From Cocos nucifera (Eukaryota; Streptophyta; Magnoliopsida; Arecales; Arecaceae), in NCBI GenBank assembly GCA_006176705.1, contig QRFJ01001016.1, positions 315,001 to 379,000 on the forward strand: a stretch of DNA of 64,000 nt. Direction: 5' to 3'. The translations under genes and the position numbers were made by a program. This document shows, one piece after another, positions 1-11,344 of this stretch (its first letter is position 1; each line of letters opens with the position of its first letter). The notes beneath the pieces were generated by a model. That model was not told the DNA's origin. It did not search any database and saw only the letters and a list, made by a program, of their open reading frames with translations.

Positions 1-630
1 AGGGGGTGGTTACACGGATGAGGGGCATGGGTTGAGGTTCGCCAGAGAGGAGCGGGTGGTCCATGCAGAGCCGTGGCAGCAGACTTCGTCAGGGCCAAAG
101 GGAGAGGGGGGTGTTCGCGTGGGGTTGGGGGGTTGGTTGCATGGAGCATAGGGCGGCAGGGGCTTAAGATTGAAGGGAGGGTTGGTGGTCGCATGGAGCC
201 ACAATGCACGGGCTTTGCTGGGTCGGAGGGGGGGCAGATGGTCGCGTGGAGTCGCAGGAGGCGGGTGCAGGCTTCGTCAGGGTTGAAGGGGAAGCAAGGG
301 GGGGCTTCATGTGGTGCAGGCTTTGCCGAGGTCGAAGGGGAAGGCTGTGTGGTCGCACGAAGCCCCGAGGGCCGGGCTTTGCCTGCGCTAGAGGGGGAGG
401 GGGGATGGTTGCATGAAGCCGCAGGGCGTGGGCTTTGTCGAGGCTGAAGAGGGAAGCAGGGGTTGGGGGGTTGCGTGGTGCAGTCTTTATCAGGCTCAGA
501 GGGTGTGGCCGAGTGGTCGCACTGGGTTGGAGGGGGAAGATTGGGGGTTGTCGTGCCGGTGTGGGGCCGGAGGGAAAGCAGGAGGTGGTTTGGGTGGCCT
601 TGCTTCCTCTGTCCGCATGCGAGGAGGAAA
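1..630. repeat. GC-rich degenerate minisatellite
   Basis: A G-rich (+ strand) stretch built from imperfect copies of a unit of roughly 50-60 bases. Each copy contains a piece like 'gtcgcatggagccgcag', then 'gggctttgtc', then 'gaaggggaagg'; copies are recognisable near 130, 190, 240, 300, 350, 405 and 470. Long open frames here result from the lack of A/T-rich stop codons and match no protein I know. It lies in what should be the last intron of the GDSL gene ending at 2194. The sequence changes abruptly to AT-rich DNA after about 630. Confidence 0.6.
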
Positions 631-1655
631 AAACTACTGCAAAAAAAAATAGAGAGAGAGAAATTGCACGTTGAACATGTGATTTTACAGTGAAATCGCA
701 TCTCCCACATACGATTTTATTTTTAATTTTAAATTTAAATTAATTTAGTTTGAAATGCCATTTCAATTTAAAATTGCATGTTCAACATGCAATTTCAAGT
801 TTGAAATGGCATGTTCACTATGCGATTTCGCCACATCACTTACAGATCACCATAACTAGGATGTTCTTAAAAATAAATTTTAAAAAATAATATTTTTAGA
901 ATTCATTATTTGAATAATAATATTTTTTAAAATTTTTTTTATCTAAACATTCATCTCATTAAAGAGCCAGGGTCAATAATGTGGCTATAAATTTTTTTTT
1001 TTTAAAAATGCCAACCTTCTCTCTTTTATCCACTTCCATCGAACAGCGGTGGAAGTGGGTTGGAACAACATCCGCCTCCGAAACTAGAACTAGTGCAATG
1101 ACAACTAAGACAACCTCCTTCGTGATTACAAAAAGGTCCGTAACTGCAAGGCCCGTGCCATGGCTTTCGTCATTGGCAGCGCTGCTGGAGACCGGCCCTC
1201 CTACTAGGCTATGGAGCGGCACGAGTGGAATTCAAAATGCAAGAGCATGCGAAGAGGACCGAGCAAAGAGAGGATGGGTGGGATGGGAGATGTTGGCAGC
1301 GGTAGGAAGGGGCCTGGGCAAGAGGCAAAGAAGGAGAAAGAATGGACAGTGGTGGCACCAGAGGCAGCAGTACCGATAGGGGTACTGGGAAAGTGCGATT
1401 GGGATCGATATTTGCCGAGAGAGAAGAAAAGCGGTGGTGGGACGGTGGGGGGTGGGGCGGCACCAACGGACGTGGAGAAGATATAAGAAGAGAAGGGGTG
1501 GGAGTGTATATAAAATAATACTCTATGGAGGGATATTGTAGTGTTGACAACTCAGTTTCTCAAATAATTATTATTGTGCCACATAAAAACTAAAAAAATT
1601 AAATAATATTTATTATTAAAAAATTTTAATAATTATAAACTATAATTATTCGTTC
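631..1655. other. Intronic DNA without a supported gene
   Basis: AT-rich sequence (631-980) followed by a mixed region (981-1500) with open frames on both strands. None of these frames has a recognisable domain or plausible splice context. 650-830 holds several copies, direct and inverted, of a motif like 'catgttcaacatgcaatttc'. By position this is part of the last intron of the upstream GDSL gene. Confidence 0.4.
771..795. repeat. Near-perfect 25-base palindrome
   Basis: Two 12-base arms (aaattgcatgtt / aacatgcaattt) are separated by one base. Related half-copies flank it at about 665-705 and 800-830. It could be the end of a small inverted-repeat (MITE-like) element or a simple hairpin. 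No target duplication is clear. Confidence 0.5.
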
Positions 1656-1937
1656 CGTGCAATATGCAGGTCCTCGACTAGTTTATCTTAATTTGAAGAT
1701 TAGTTTTCCACCTTGAAGGAGGTTTATTACACAAAATTGAATATATAATCAAACCATAGGAGATAATAATATGTCGTCCAACAAAATCATCTTGTTAAAT
1801 TTGAAGATAATTTTCCTGTTGGTATAGCCCCGTTCAGCCTAGAGACCCTAACATCAATTCAGATCTACCCGGTTTTTATTAAAATTCAGAACTAACTTTT
1901 TAATTATCTTTCCAATGGATGCTGGGTGAGCTTGTAG
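1656..1937 (+). other. 3' end of last intron, duplicated at 63665-63940
   Basis: This stretch matches 63665-63940 closely in order. Both contain 'ccttgaaggaggtttattac', a run like 'gataataatatgt', 'gaccctaacatca' versus 'gaccctagcatca', and 'ggtttttattaaaattca', and both end in a pyrimidine-poor acceptor with TAG before the last GDSL exon. The shared intron sequence shows that the two GDSL genes arose by duplication of genomic DNA, not by retrocopying. Confidence 0.75.
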
Positions 1938-2194
1938 GATTTAAAATGGCACCTCTGGCGGCATGCTGTGGAGGTGGCGGTCCCTATAATGCCTCTGTAG
2001 CGTGCGGAGGTCGAGCGGCCACGGTTTGCAATGATCCATCAAAATATGTTTGCTGGGACGGAATACACCTAACGGAGGCAGCGTACAAGACGATAGCGCG
2101 AGGCTTATTGGAAGGACCATACACCACTCCTCCCATAACCCAAGCATGCCCACACATAGAGCAGAGCGCCGCACATCGCCTACATCCAATATAG
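1938..2194 (+). CDS. GDSL esterase/lipase, last exon (copy 1)
   Basis: This is the C-terminal exon of a plant secreted GDSL (SGNH) esterase/lipase; the earlier exons lie outside the window. The exon follows an AG acceptor at 1936-1937 in phase 1 and ends with a stop at 2192-2194. It encodes the 'PLAACCGGGGPYN' segment and block V 'WDGIHLTEAAY', which carries the catalytic Asp (2057-2059) and His (2066-2068) of the Ser-Asp-His triad. The C-terminus, ending in 'AAHRLHPI', is family-variable. The protein would be exported and hydrolyse acyl esters; the particular substrate cannot be read from this exon. The best comparison is with the At1g28600/At5g45910-like clade, from memory. No lesion is visible in this exon, unlike copy 2. 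Confidence 0.85.
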
Positions 2195-3005
2195 CGAATA
2201 GACATCGCCTACATCCAATTTAGTAACCTTGCTTGGTTGATTTAGTGAATCAAAGAAATGAAACCCAAAGCATTGGATTGCCAGATTTCGGTTTAGCAAT
2301 CGGTGCAGTTGCCTGACTCGCAACTTGAAATAGTGCGTGGGCTGTTGTAAGCTGTTTTGGACCTGTGCACCGAGCACCATGGCTGTTATTAATTACTTCT
2401 GTTACAATTTGATTTACTGATAATTGCCATAATAACAGGTTAGATTCTCTTTTTTGAAACCAAGCGACGTAATCTTTTATGAGGACTGTCTAATAAACAA
2501 AATTGTGATACAATTTTACCCAAAAATATGTTCTAGAAAGATGATATTCCAAAAAAAACAAAAAAAAAAAAATGGAAATTCTGAATACACGGTTTTTAAT
2601 ACTATCATTACATAAAAAATAAACTTACTGCTCCATTCATCATGATGGATGCAACAAAACATTATATTTCAGAAATTAATGTGGTACCATCGGAGCCGCC
2701 AGATGGCAATGGGACCCACTGATACCACCTCTCTCATCTGTGGACTATTTTCTGCCTGTAACATAAAATTAATAATATAAGTAAGAAAAGAAAATGGTGT
2801 AGTCAGATTTTTTTTTTTAATTTTTTATAAATAAATGCTCATACTGATCTGGCATGAGTACATTTAAAAAAATTTTAAAAAATAAAATATCCTATAAGAC
2901 TTGAAGATAAATTTGATCCTAATGCCCGGTCTAATCACTGGCATGTTCAGACACATAGAAGATGATCCAACTAGCGGACTGTTCATCTTCTTCAGCAGTA
3001 ACCAT
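2195..3005. other. Intergenic, no gene seen
   Basis: Region downstream of the GDSL stop. It begins with a short repeat of 'catcgcctacatccaat' around 2175-2220. A 3' UTR and polyadenylation signal for copy 1 must lie here but I cannot fix the site. The rest is AT-rich with homopolymer runs. Confidence 0.5.
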
Positions 3006-3009
3006 AGTG

Positions 3010-3215
3010 AAGTCATGTAGAAAGATCTAAATATTTTAAAGAAGCGGATGGGCTTCCAACTATATCATATCGTTCCAAATCTAGCCTATTACGATGGTAG
3101 AGTCTCCTTCAATAATGATTCTTTTTGATCATAGTTTCTGCTGTAGACAATATCTATCCAAACAGCGCAAAGCTCAGCTTTTAGTATGAAAGCTTCAAAG
3201 AAATATAGTTCTCCA
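3010..3215 (-). pseudogene. RNase H-like relic of a LINE
   Basis: On the minus strand this short region carries motifs of the RVT_3-type RNase H domain found at the C-terminus of plant L1 elements. 'AELCAVWIDI' resembles the AELxAL(x)GI helix, and 'IIIEGDSTIVIG' contains the ExDS active-site motif. The two motifs are in different frames and stops follow, so it is a fossil. It could alternatively be a host RNase H-like pseudogene. There is not enough sequence to tell which LINE lineage it came from. Confidence 0.5.
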
Positions 3216-4155
3216 TCACTAGCAATCTAGCATCCAGTTCCTAAGTGATAAAGCCAGTATTCTATCGAAATAATAAACTATAACTACAAACTACTAGAGA
3301 CTAAATGCCTAATAGTCACACTTTAAAATTAAAACCTTTCTGAATGCACCGGCAACTACCACATTATGTGCTTGTTTTTGTATTTCTATCTCTCTACAAA
3401 TATCAGCAAAACTATGTATGATGATTGATATTAAGGATTATAGCCATATAAAACTTACAAAAAATTTTGTCTTTTAGTTTTTTTCTCTTTTCAGAAGAAA
3501 TAAATATTTATTTCCATAATCTCAGAAAACTCTGCAAGTAATTCTTAAAATATAAAAAAATTTTGTCAAGCATACCATTTAATTTAGTTTGTTTTTATTT
3601 CAAAGTTTTTCAAAACAAAAATAAAAATAAAAGCAATACTAAAAGGGCCAATACCATTCACATGTTTTTTTTAGTTTTACAATAAAATTCATATTCCAAT
3701 TTTTTTTTGCTCACTGTAGTAGTTGGATGAGAGAGAACGCTAACTAAATAGTCCAATTTGTTAAACACTAGCTTACAAGGGGGAAACTAAATGTAGCACC
3801 ATCGGCCCTGGATAAATCACACCACCCCCATGATGCAATGGTTCTTTAATACGACAAGTAAGACAAAATTTGATCTAATTTTTTCTTTTGCCTTAAATTG
3901 GTTCGTGACTCGACGTCAAAGGAAAAATATTAGGAATTACATTGTGGAACCATAATTGGTTCATTGCGTCGCGAGATATTGTCATGTAGATCCAAGAAAT
4001 TGATTAAAAATCAAGCAAACAATATTCTAAAATGCTTGATCTTGTTGAAACAGAATATTTAAGCTAATTAGAGGACCACCATAGGATGGCACAACAGCAC
4101 ATGGGTATGATATGTGGTACCCATCAAAAAATAGATGATCATAATCATCCATTTT
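3216..4155. other. Intergenic AT-rich DNA, no gene seen
   Basis: Low-complexity AT-rich sequence. A repeated 'gatgattatg / gatgatcataatcatcc' inverted motif occurs at about 4132-4170. No coding frame or RNA gene is supported. Confidence 0.5.
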
Positions 4156-4159
4156 GGAT

Positions 4160-5495
4160 GATTATGTCTTTTAGTTAAATTGCAGCCTTTCACCTCGGCC
4201 TTTTACTTATTTTAGGTTGTCTCTAAAAGGTGGGAAGCTTACTAAATTAGCTTGGATACACTTAATTTAGATGTTTGAATCTAAACTCTCAGCATGGAAG
4301 GATAAATTTCTTTCTTTTGGGGGTAGGTTAATTCTGGTAAATACTGTACTCTTCTCTATCCGCATATACCATATGTCATTGTTCAAGCTGTCTTCATGGG
4401 TAATTAAAAAAAAAAAAAAAAATTGACAAAATTCGGAAGGCCGGCCTTTGAGAAGGCTCCAAATTGTTTGGTGGCCTTGACTGCAAAGTGAATTGGATTA
4501 ACGTCTACCTCCCTAGGGATGAGGTAGGCTAGGGGTTAAAGATTTGCACGCTTTTAGCCAATGCTTGTTAGCCAAGTGAGGATGGCGGTTTCTCAAGATG
4601 ATTTGGGTCTCTCCTCTGTTTGTTGCAGAAAATTTAAGCTATCACCTTGTTGGAAACCTCAAAAGTTCTGCTCCTCTTAATGGCAGGACGTGATTACATC
4701 CCTACCTCCGGTTTGAAATAGATCTGAATTCGTTGTAGGTCCTTTTGGACCGACTGTTGGCTTTGCAGTGCTCCTCTCAAGCTTCTGTTTTCTAATCTGT
4801 GTCAACTGTCTAATAGAAAATCAGATTTTGTCGTCTATTTTCTCAACACCAGCACCCAAAGATGGAACATAAAATGCTCCTCCCCGAACCCTGATGCCTT
4901 ACAAGAAAAGGATCAGTTTCTGGCTAATCTTGCTAATGCGAACCTTAACGCAGATTAAGATAGAGTAGCATGGCTGCTTGGAAGCTTCGGTGCTCTCTCT
5001 ACTTCCTCTCTTTATAATTTGCCGATATCCAGATGTGTTAAGTGGCCCCTGGCCAAATCTATCTCTTGTTATTGAAGCTCTTTCGAAAGTGAGATGCTCC
5101 TTGTAGCTGGCTCTTTTAATTAACAAGCTCAATATGAGGGATGTATTACTGAAGAAACTCAAAAGGAATCTTGGAGGCTTATCTTTTTTTGTGAACAAGA
5201 GCCGGAGACTACAAATCATATCTTCACATCATACCCTTTTGTTTTGCTGATATTTTTTTATGGAAAAATACTTTGCTCATCATGGACGTTGAGCGAAGAA
5301 TTTCCCCCTTTTGCAATGCTTTGGAGGCCCCTCCCATTTTTCATAATCTGACTAACATGTGCAAACAGAACTTTGAAAATTTCCTTAGAACTACTTTACG
5401 AATGCTAGCTGCTGCTTTATATTGGAACTGCCGAACTGAAAGAAACTTAAGATTGTTCTTAAACGAAAGGTCATTAGTTGGCTCGATAGCTTGAA
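4160..5495 (+). pseudogene. LINE ORF2 C-terminal remnant (RT/zf-RVT)
   Basis: Read in pieces, the + strand shows 'LSLKGGKLTKLAW', 'KLSAWKDKFLSFGGRL' and 'NTVLFSI' (RT C-terminal/thumb region; 4200-4400). After a poly(A) run come 'LPRDE' (4510) and, near 5205-5250, 'ETTNHIFTSYPF', which is the zf-RVT segment. At 5430 'NCRTERNLRLF' matches the usual 'W..R..RIF' end. Frameshifts and stops separate the pieces. It would have made the endonuclease/RT of an L1 element. The endonuclease and catalytic RT core (FADD box) are missing. Confidence 0.7.
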
Positions 5496-5914
5496 AGCCT
5501 TCCATCTTCTCTTGGACTGGCCCATTTTATGCAATCGTGAACTGCTGGCCTTTGCAAGAATTGCTGGAAGGGTTCTCTTGCCTCGCCTTTCTGAGAATCT
5601 GGAAGCCTGATTCTGGACCCTGCCTTCCACATAATGGTGTGATCCTTCCTTGTTTTTGCCTGTTGATATTTTCCTGTTGTTCTTAAATGGTTATCTCTAT
5701 ATCATTCGTCTAGTCTCTGGTGACCATTTGTAAAATTATTGCTGGTGTTGTTTTGGGAGTATGCTCATAGCCTGTCATATTGCTGCTCAATTTGCCCATG
5801 ATTTTTTTGTAGTTTCCTTTTGTTTTTACTTTAGATTCTGTATCCTATAATTTCTGTTCATCAATAAAATAGGTGGCTTATGCCACCTTTCAATTATTTA
5901 AAAAAAAAAAAAAA
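4160..5914 (+). mobile_element. 5'-truncated LINE (L1-type) with poly(A)
   Basis: 3' part of a plant L1-like non-LTR retrotransposon. It starts inside the reverse transcriptase C-terminal region, continues through the zf-RVT region and a 3' UTR, and ends in 15 A residues at 5900-5914. Just before the tail comes 'caataaaataggtggc' and then 'ttatgccacct', which can pair as a small stem, as is common at plant L1 3' ends. The frames are full of stops, so it is inactive. A second target-site copy was not found; the 5' boundary is set by where homology starts and is approximate. Confidence 0.75.
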
Positions 5915-6845
5915 GTAAAATAATGATAGTAAATAAAAATAGTTGAACTTAAAAATATACAGCACCATTTTTCCATATATGTCCTTCGGCTGATAGGGGC
6001 CCTTTTTTTTCATTTTTTTTTTTTTTGGGTGAGGGGACAGAATAGAGGTACGAAATCTTACACCCCACACAACTTGGGAATTCCACCGTTTGCCACTGTA
6101 CGTACGCATACCCTTTCCCTTTTATGGTGTTTTTGTTGAGAACAATGTACATTGTTTGACAGGAATCACTTGGCTGATCTCTTCTCTTGTTATTATTCTT
6201 TATTAATGTAAAAAATTGACGGAACAAACGTATCTCAAGAGCTTGGCAGGGGAAATGCCTCATATTTGCATTAGGATGGTGGCACTTTAACTACCTTCAG
6301 AAGTGTCAATGTCAAATTGATAATTATCATAACGAGCAGTACAAGTGACTTGACTCTAATATTTTTTTACTTTCTTTTTTCACCAATTGTTCCTTTTGGT
6401 CAAAAAGTAGTAAGGACCACCATATTTTGATTGAAACTGCGGTTTACTTGTCGGTTTTTTTTTTCCTTTTTTTTCTTCTATTCTAGTCAGGTCATCTTGC
6501 CAACCCTGAGGTTACCCGACCTAACTTAAAAGGAGAAAGTGAGCATAAGAATAGCAATTGATCCTTATTAAGATAAAAAAATATTTATGAAAATGAGAGT
6601 AAGAAGAAGCAGAAGGAGAGAGAGATAATGAAGAATTTGATTAAGATAAAAAATATTTACAAAAGTAAAGAGTAAGAAAAAGTAGAAGAAGAAAAAAGAA
6701 AGATAGAAAAGGAGGAGGAGAGTTACATAGTTGGTAATAATAACTCAAGATTTCTTCATAGTTGTTGGTGGTTCTTCTTCATTTTTACTGTGCATAAGTA
6801 CTTTCAGTTATGAAAACTATGGAGTGCCATTTATAGGATGGAATA
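5915..6845. other. Intergenic, homopolymer-rich
   Basis: Holds poly(T) tracts (6003-6025, 6455-6475) and a purine-rich stretch (6530-6720) of repeated 'agaagaa/agagaga'. Small open frames on the minus strand (5894-6263) look like chance. No gene is supported. Confidence 0.45.
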
Positions 6846-6849
6846 AATG

Positions 6850-7440
6850 AACCGACTTCTTTGAAGAAAAATTTTCCTATTTTGCTGTCATCAAATCTTT
6901 CAATAAATATCTGCAATGAGTTAATCACCTGCTCTTTGACATAATAAATTTTTATTTTCTACTTGCCATTCAGTCCATAAGTCATGAAAATTTTTAGGCT
7001 ATTAGTTTAGCTTCAATTGAACCTTGATGAAAGACCAAATATTTTTAGAGAATGAGTACCTTATAAATAAATGATCAATCGATTCACTACTATTACCATA
7101 CAAGGGGCAATCTGTACTAATATTTCATCTTTTTTTAACTAACACTTCTCCTATACGAAACTTGTTCCTTAATGCAAACCAAAAAATTACTTTTACTTTC
7201 TCTCGAATCGCTGCTTTCCAAATGATCTTATGGTATGGACATCTCAAACCACCATTGTTAAAAAAGTTATAGTATGAATTAATAGAACATATACCATTTG
7301 GGGTTAATCTCCATATCAGGACGTCAATATCTCTTAAGGGTCTACTCCAGATAAGAATCTCATAAAGAGCCTCCAACCATCTTGTTTCTTCCCGTGATAA
7401 AGATCCTCGTGGTCTAATATGCCAGAATGACCGTATCAGC
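6850..7440 (-). pseudogene. LINE zf-RVT relic, minus strand
   Basis: The minus strand reads 'DVLIWRLTPNGICSINSYY', then 'IWKAAIREKVKVIFWFALR', then after a stop 'CPLYGNSSESIDHLFIRY'. Together these give the order of the L1 zf-RVT region (DxxxWxLTPNGxFSVxSxY - WKxxxPxKVKxFxW - CxLCxxxxESxDHLFxxC). A W..xNRKIF-like motif follows near 6850. It is interrupted by stops and lacks RT. It is a different, opposite-strand insertion from the LINE at 4160-5914. Confidence 0.65.
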
Positions 7441-8072
7441 TTGACGTCCTCAACAAAAGCCCACCAAAGAACATATGCAAGAAGGCAGGCCGGGCGGAGA
7501 CAACCCCAAGCTGTTTTTAGTTAATAATTAACTAAAAGTTCGTAAGTAGGATATATCATGTTTAATTTTTGTTATTGTCACCAACACTTGGAAATTAACC
7601 AGTGATTACATAATTTGAGCATCATTCCGGACCTAATCTTAGACAGGAGAAGCAACTGTATACTGATGAAGGGGCAACTAGATTTTAGATCGGCACGATG
7701 CCACCGGGGAAGGATACGAAACTCCACCATCTTCATTAACGGAGTGTAGGCCAGATATAAAATACGGGCTGGGAAAAGGTTGCCTCCAAGTATTACATTA
7801 CTGGGCTTTCGAAACTAACCCAGAAATAAGACCAAAAGTACTATAAAACTTGGCTTCCAAGGGAGGAAAAGAAGCTCAGCACGCCCGAGAATCATCATCC
7901 AATGTGACGATCAATCTCTCTAGCACCTGGCAGATTCTTCTCCATGCCAAACCGGTGCCTATTAAGAGAAGTTCTTGAGGGATTGACGTCAGTTTTCCTA
8001 GCTACCATCTTTCAAGAGAGTCGAAGGGACGGGAGAGAAGCTGTTCGATGGTTTAGTCACGAGTCATGCAAA
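7441..8072. other. Intergenic, no gene seen
   Basis: Mixed-composition sequence without a recognisable frame. It might include more decayed LINE sequence, since LINE pieces lie on both sides on the same strand, but I could not match any motif. Confidence 0.4.
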
Positions 8073-8220
8073 TTAAAGGGTCATCAGAAGAGGTGAAACC
8101 AGATCTTTTCCAATTATCTCCCCAGTATTCAATCTATTCCTAAAGCCAAGCCACATGAATATCTCGATCTTCATTGAATTAAAGGTGTTCCACCCTGGCC
8201 ACACGCCACAAACCCGTAAA
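8073..8220 (-). pseudogene. LINE zf-RVT relic (short)
   Basis: The minus strand encodes 'KIEIFMWLGFRNRLNTGEII', the same KxxxFxWLxxxxRLxTxDxL signature as in L1 zf-RVT regions. Only this motif is preserved. It may be part of the same insertion as 6850-7440, because the orientation agrees, but motif order and spacing suggest a second copy. Confidence 0.5.
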
Positions 8221-9365
8221 TACCAACCAACCCTTCCCCTGGCATGCAAAAAAATAAAAAATAAATAAATATTAAAGGTCTTCCGTGAGGATGGAGCAAT
8301 GGAGTACGTGAAAATATTGGTGCATCGATCTGACGGAGAACACAACGTTACCATTCCATCTCCACTGTTGATTGAGTTTAACGAGAGAGGAGGTCGTACG
8401 AGGCACTGAATCCTTCCAATATGTTTTCATTTTTCTGGATGAATATTGATGAGGGAGCTAGGCAAGAAGCCATCTGTTTTTTATGAAAAGGAGTTCTTCC
8501 AGGATGAGAGAACGAAGCTTTCTGAATATATTTCATATAACCAAAAGAAAGGACTCGCCCCTCTTCATTCCATTACATCATATCTCTAGGTTAGCATGCC
8601 AAGGTTGAGCACTCGTAGATTATCGAGAACTATTTCAACTAATCTAAAACATGACTTGATGGATATCTTAACTAATAAATAAATCCATCTTTCTTGAAAC
8701 TTAACCATTGGTTGTGCGAGGTGATAGCTCAGCCTGACATCCTTGTTAGAAATTATTAGTCAGAACGATTTTATTATGTAAACCTTGCACCATCCAATGT
8801 CCAATTAACCAATGAGACTTGCATGCAGGATACCTGAATCTGTTTTGGTTCTGGATTAAAGATTAGTCAAAGCGATTAAGATGGACTGTTTGGCCATGGA
8901 GGCGTAGCATTCTTTTCCCATGTCGGTGTCTGACACATGACATGTTTTCTTTTCTCCTTTCCAGCCGGTACACTTGCCAAGTATTCAAAGGAGGGAAAAC
9001 CGTGCTGCCCGTGGCATTCTATCTGGTGCCCACGCATAAGAGAAAAACCAATGCTTAAATCCTTCTCCATAGCCTAGCAACCTAGGTGTATAATTTTTAC
9101 CTCAACTTTAACTTTTGTATTTTTAAATTTATCATCTTAATTTCTATTTGTAAATGTTATGTGATCCATGTTGTTCATTAAATTCTTTTAGTCCCTCCAG
9201 ATATGTTAGCACTATTTTGTAGCTAAATGAACTATTATTTTCATAATTGGTGATTTTTGTGGCACACCAATGTTGGTGATTCTTTCTCCGTCACAGGACA
9301 TTGTGGATGCATTCGACATGTCATTTTGATGCCTTAAGCATTCACCATTATGCCTATCATATATA
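8221..9365. other. Intergenic, target region of the copia element
   Basis: No gene is supported. A minus-strand frame at 8876-9070 has no recognisable domain. Its last part (9308-9365, 'catgtcattttgatgcctta' onward) is imperfectly repeated at 17281-17345 on the other side of the copia element. Confidence 0.45.
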
Positions 9366-9370
9366 TGTCC

Positions 9371-9698
9371 TGTTGGCACTAGTCACCCATGAAGGGTTGA
9401 CCGGTCCAACAACCGTATGGTAGTTTACATGGGTGGTTACCAAAATCATCCATAATTTCTTTTCATGGTGGTTACTTTCGTACACCATTCGCTCCATAAA
9501 AAGAGAAAGATACATATAAGAAAATAGGAGGATTTATTTTATTACTATCATCTTTGAGCGAAAACATGTATGAGAGCATTTGAAATATGAAGATTGTATG
9601 TATTCCGATTTGTGAAGTACCTTGGACCTTGCGAAAAGATTTAATACGTTGAATATCAGTGAAATGAACCTTGGAACGAGGTAATGTTATTTATTGCA
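9371..9698 (+). repeat. 5' LTR of copia element 1
   Basis: Starts TGTTGGCACTAGTCACCC and ends ATTTATTGCA, and matches 16446-16777 along its length. A TATA-like 'cataaaaag' near 9495 could be its promoter. It is directly followed by the primer-binding site. Confidence 0.9.
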
Positions 9699-9699
9699 T

Positions 9700-9711
9700 T
9701 GGTATCAACGC
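9700..9711 (+). other. Primer-binding site (tRNA-iMet)
   Basis: 'tggtatcaacgc' immediately follows the LTR and matches the usual plant 'TGGTATCAGAGC' at 10 of 12 positions. Confidence 0.8.
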
Positions 9712-10079
9712 TTATTGACTGATATTTGCATTTTTTTTTTTAAAATTTTGTTCCAACACGTCCAACATGCCTTATAGAATTTATATTTTATGGCCTAACA
9801 TGCGAGGATATGGGTTTTGCACCGAGAGTTTGAAATGAATATGAAAATTCGACGTAGAAGTAACTTTCAGACAAAGTTGATAATTAATATATGTTTAAAA
9901 TTTTTTTTTTTTATGATAATGTATGATTTTGGATCTTTAATTAACTTCAACATGTAGTGCCATTTGCAAGCTTCCCAATGAACTATTATTTGTTAAATCT
10001 AGACTTTGTATGAGGAAGAATCTAAGTCCAAAATTTTACATGTTGAGCATATTTTTGTAACCTGAAACTTTGGATTCTT

Positions 10080-10208
10080 GTAATTGAAGATGACAATCCT
10101 GTTGCAGCTTATCAGAATCTATAATAGCCTTTCCTGTCAATGCTTTGCTATCGACCGGTTAATGAAAGTTTTCTTACTTGTGCACTGATTCATCAAAAAA
10201 AAAAGGAT
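10080..10208 (+). repeat. Possible LINE/SINE 3' end in leader
   Basis: Around 10140-10206 the text 'gaccggttaatgaaagtttt' followed by 'gattcatc' and a run of ten A's looks like the tail of a plant non-LTR retroelement. It would then be a small insertion in the copia leader. The 5' end is not defined. Confidence 0.3.
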
Positions 10209-10463
10209 TTACTTGGTGGGCCACACTGGATGAAAGAAATAACATATGGTATAGTTTGTTTTTGCCCATATGGATTATCCAAAAAGAGCTTTGAGATTAA
10301 ATTTTTATAAAAAAAAATTAAATCATCATTTTTTATTTGTTATCAAATATTTCTGATGTATCAAAAAATTTATGGTATAATTATGGCTCATTATTATCAT
10401 TTAATTGAGTATATATGTGTTTATAAGTATGTGATTATCCTTCATATATTTTAGGATATACAC

Positions 10464-10970
10464 ATGGCATGGATGATAAGGACTAGATGTGTCCTGAGAG
10501 GAGTACATGGTAGGAGATCTTTGAGAAGATTGTTGAGGCCGATTAAGGCATATAAGAAAGACCCAAAGGACTCGATGGATATGCACTTTCTTCATATAAA
10601 AATGATGTTTCGTGAACTCGAAGACACTTACATAATTGGGGTTCATGATAAAGTGAATGCCATACACAAATCTTTACCTAGGATGTGGGCAGAACTTTCG
10701 ATGGATATGTGATCTCAATACAAGGTTCAAACTCATGGATCTGATATATCCTATGATGATTTTAAGTTTCTATTCAGGATGGAATACAATAAGAGGTACA
10801 CATTGACACATTTAAGGCAGACTTGCACATTGTCAGTATCGCCTAGTAGTTGTAAAGCTATGGAAGGACTAATAAGAGGTCACCCAATGAACAGAGCTGC
10901 TCCAGAGATCATTGAACGTGCCTATATTGATCCATATTATGAACCATGGATTCTTAAGAATAAAGAGTAG
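10464..10970 (+). pseudogene. Extra leader ORF, gag-like
   Basis: Two consecutive frames (10464-10712 and 10779-10970), same frame class, are separated by one in-frame stop and a short gap. Together they give about 165 residues, lying between the PBS and the real gag. Segments 'MHFLHIKMMFRELED', 'DKVNAIHKSLPRMWAEL' and 'YDDFKFLFRMEYNKR' follow the pattern of the copia gag UBN2 domain (helix, 'xxLPxxW', helix), so I read it as a second gag-related fragment. There is no zinc knuckle. It could be an older nested insertion or an element-specific leader ORF. I do not recognise a specific family. Confidence 0.35.
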
Positions 10971-11344
10971 AGTTGAGATGCTTCAATTTTATTTCTTGTA
11001 TTGATATTTTGTTCATTTTTTTAATCATTTCCTATTGTAAATGAATATCTATTTCATTTAACACATATGCAGTAGTTGGATCAAATTAATTGTTGTTATG
11101 GATTTATTTATTTATTTATTTTTGAAATGCAATGGATTAGTGGGAATTATACTATAAATAATAATTATTTGAGATATGATTTGGATGATGACGGGTACTT
11201 TGTGTACTTTTAACTCTGGATCATATGTTCAATCATTATTAATTTAATAAGTCTGTTATTGCATAATTTATAAATATGCTCATTTTTTTTGTTATAATCA
11301 TACTAGTTCTTGATTCAACATGTCTCTATGTAGTATTTATTAAT

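Noticed and set aside
73..693. Several long overlapping open frames on both strands, rich in Gly/Arg or Pro/Ser
   Set aside because: They come from a GC-rich tandem repeat, have no domain, and lie inside an intron.
981..1550. Open frames of 87-132 residues on both strands
   Set aside because: No recognisable domain or codon-use signal; opposite frames are equally open, and the position is intronic.
8876..9070. 64-residue minus-strand frame
   Set aside because: No domain, no context; length is within chance.
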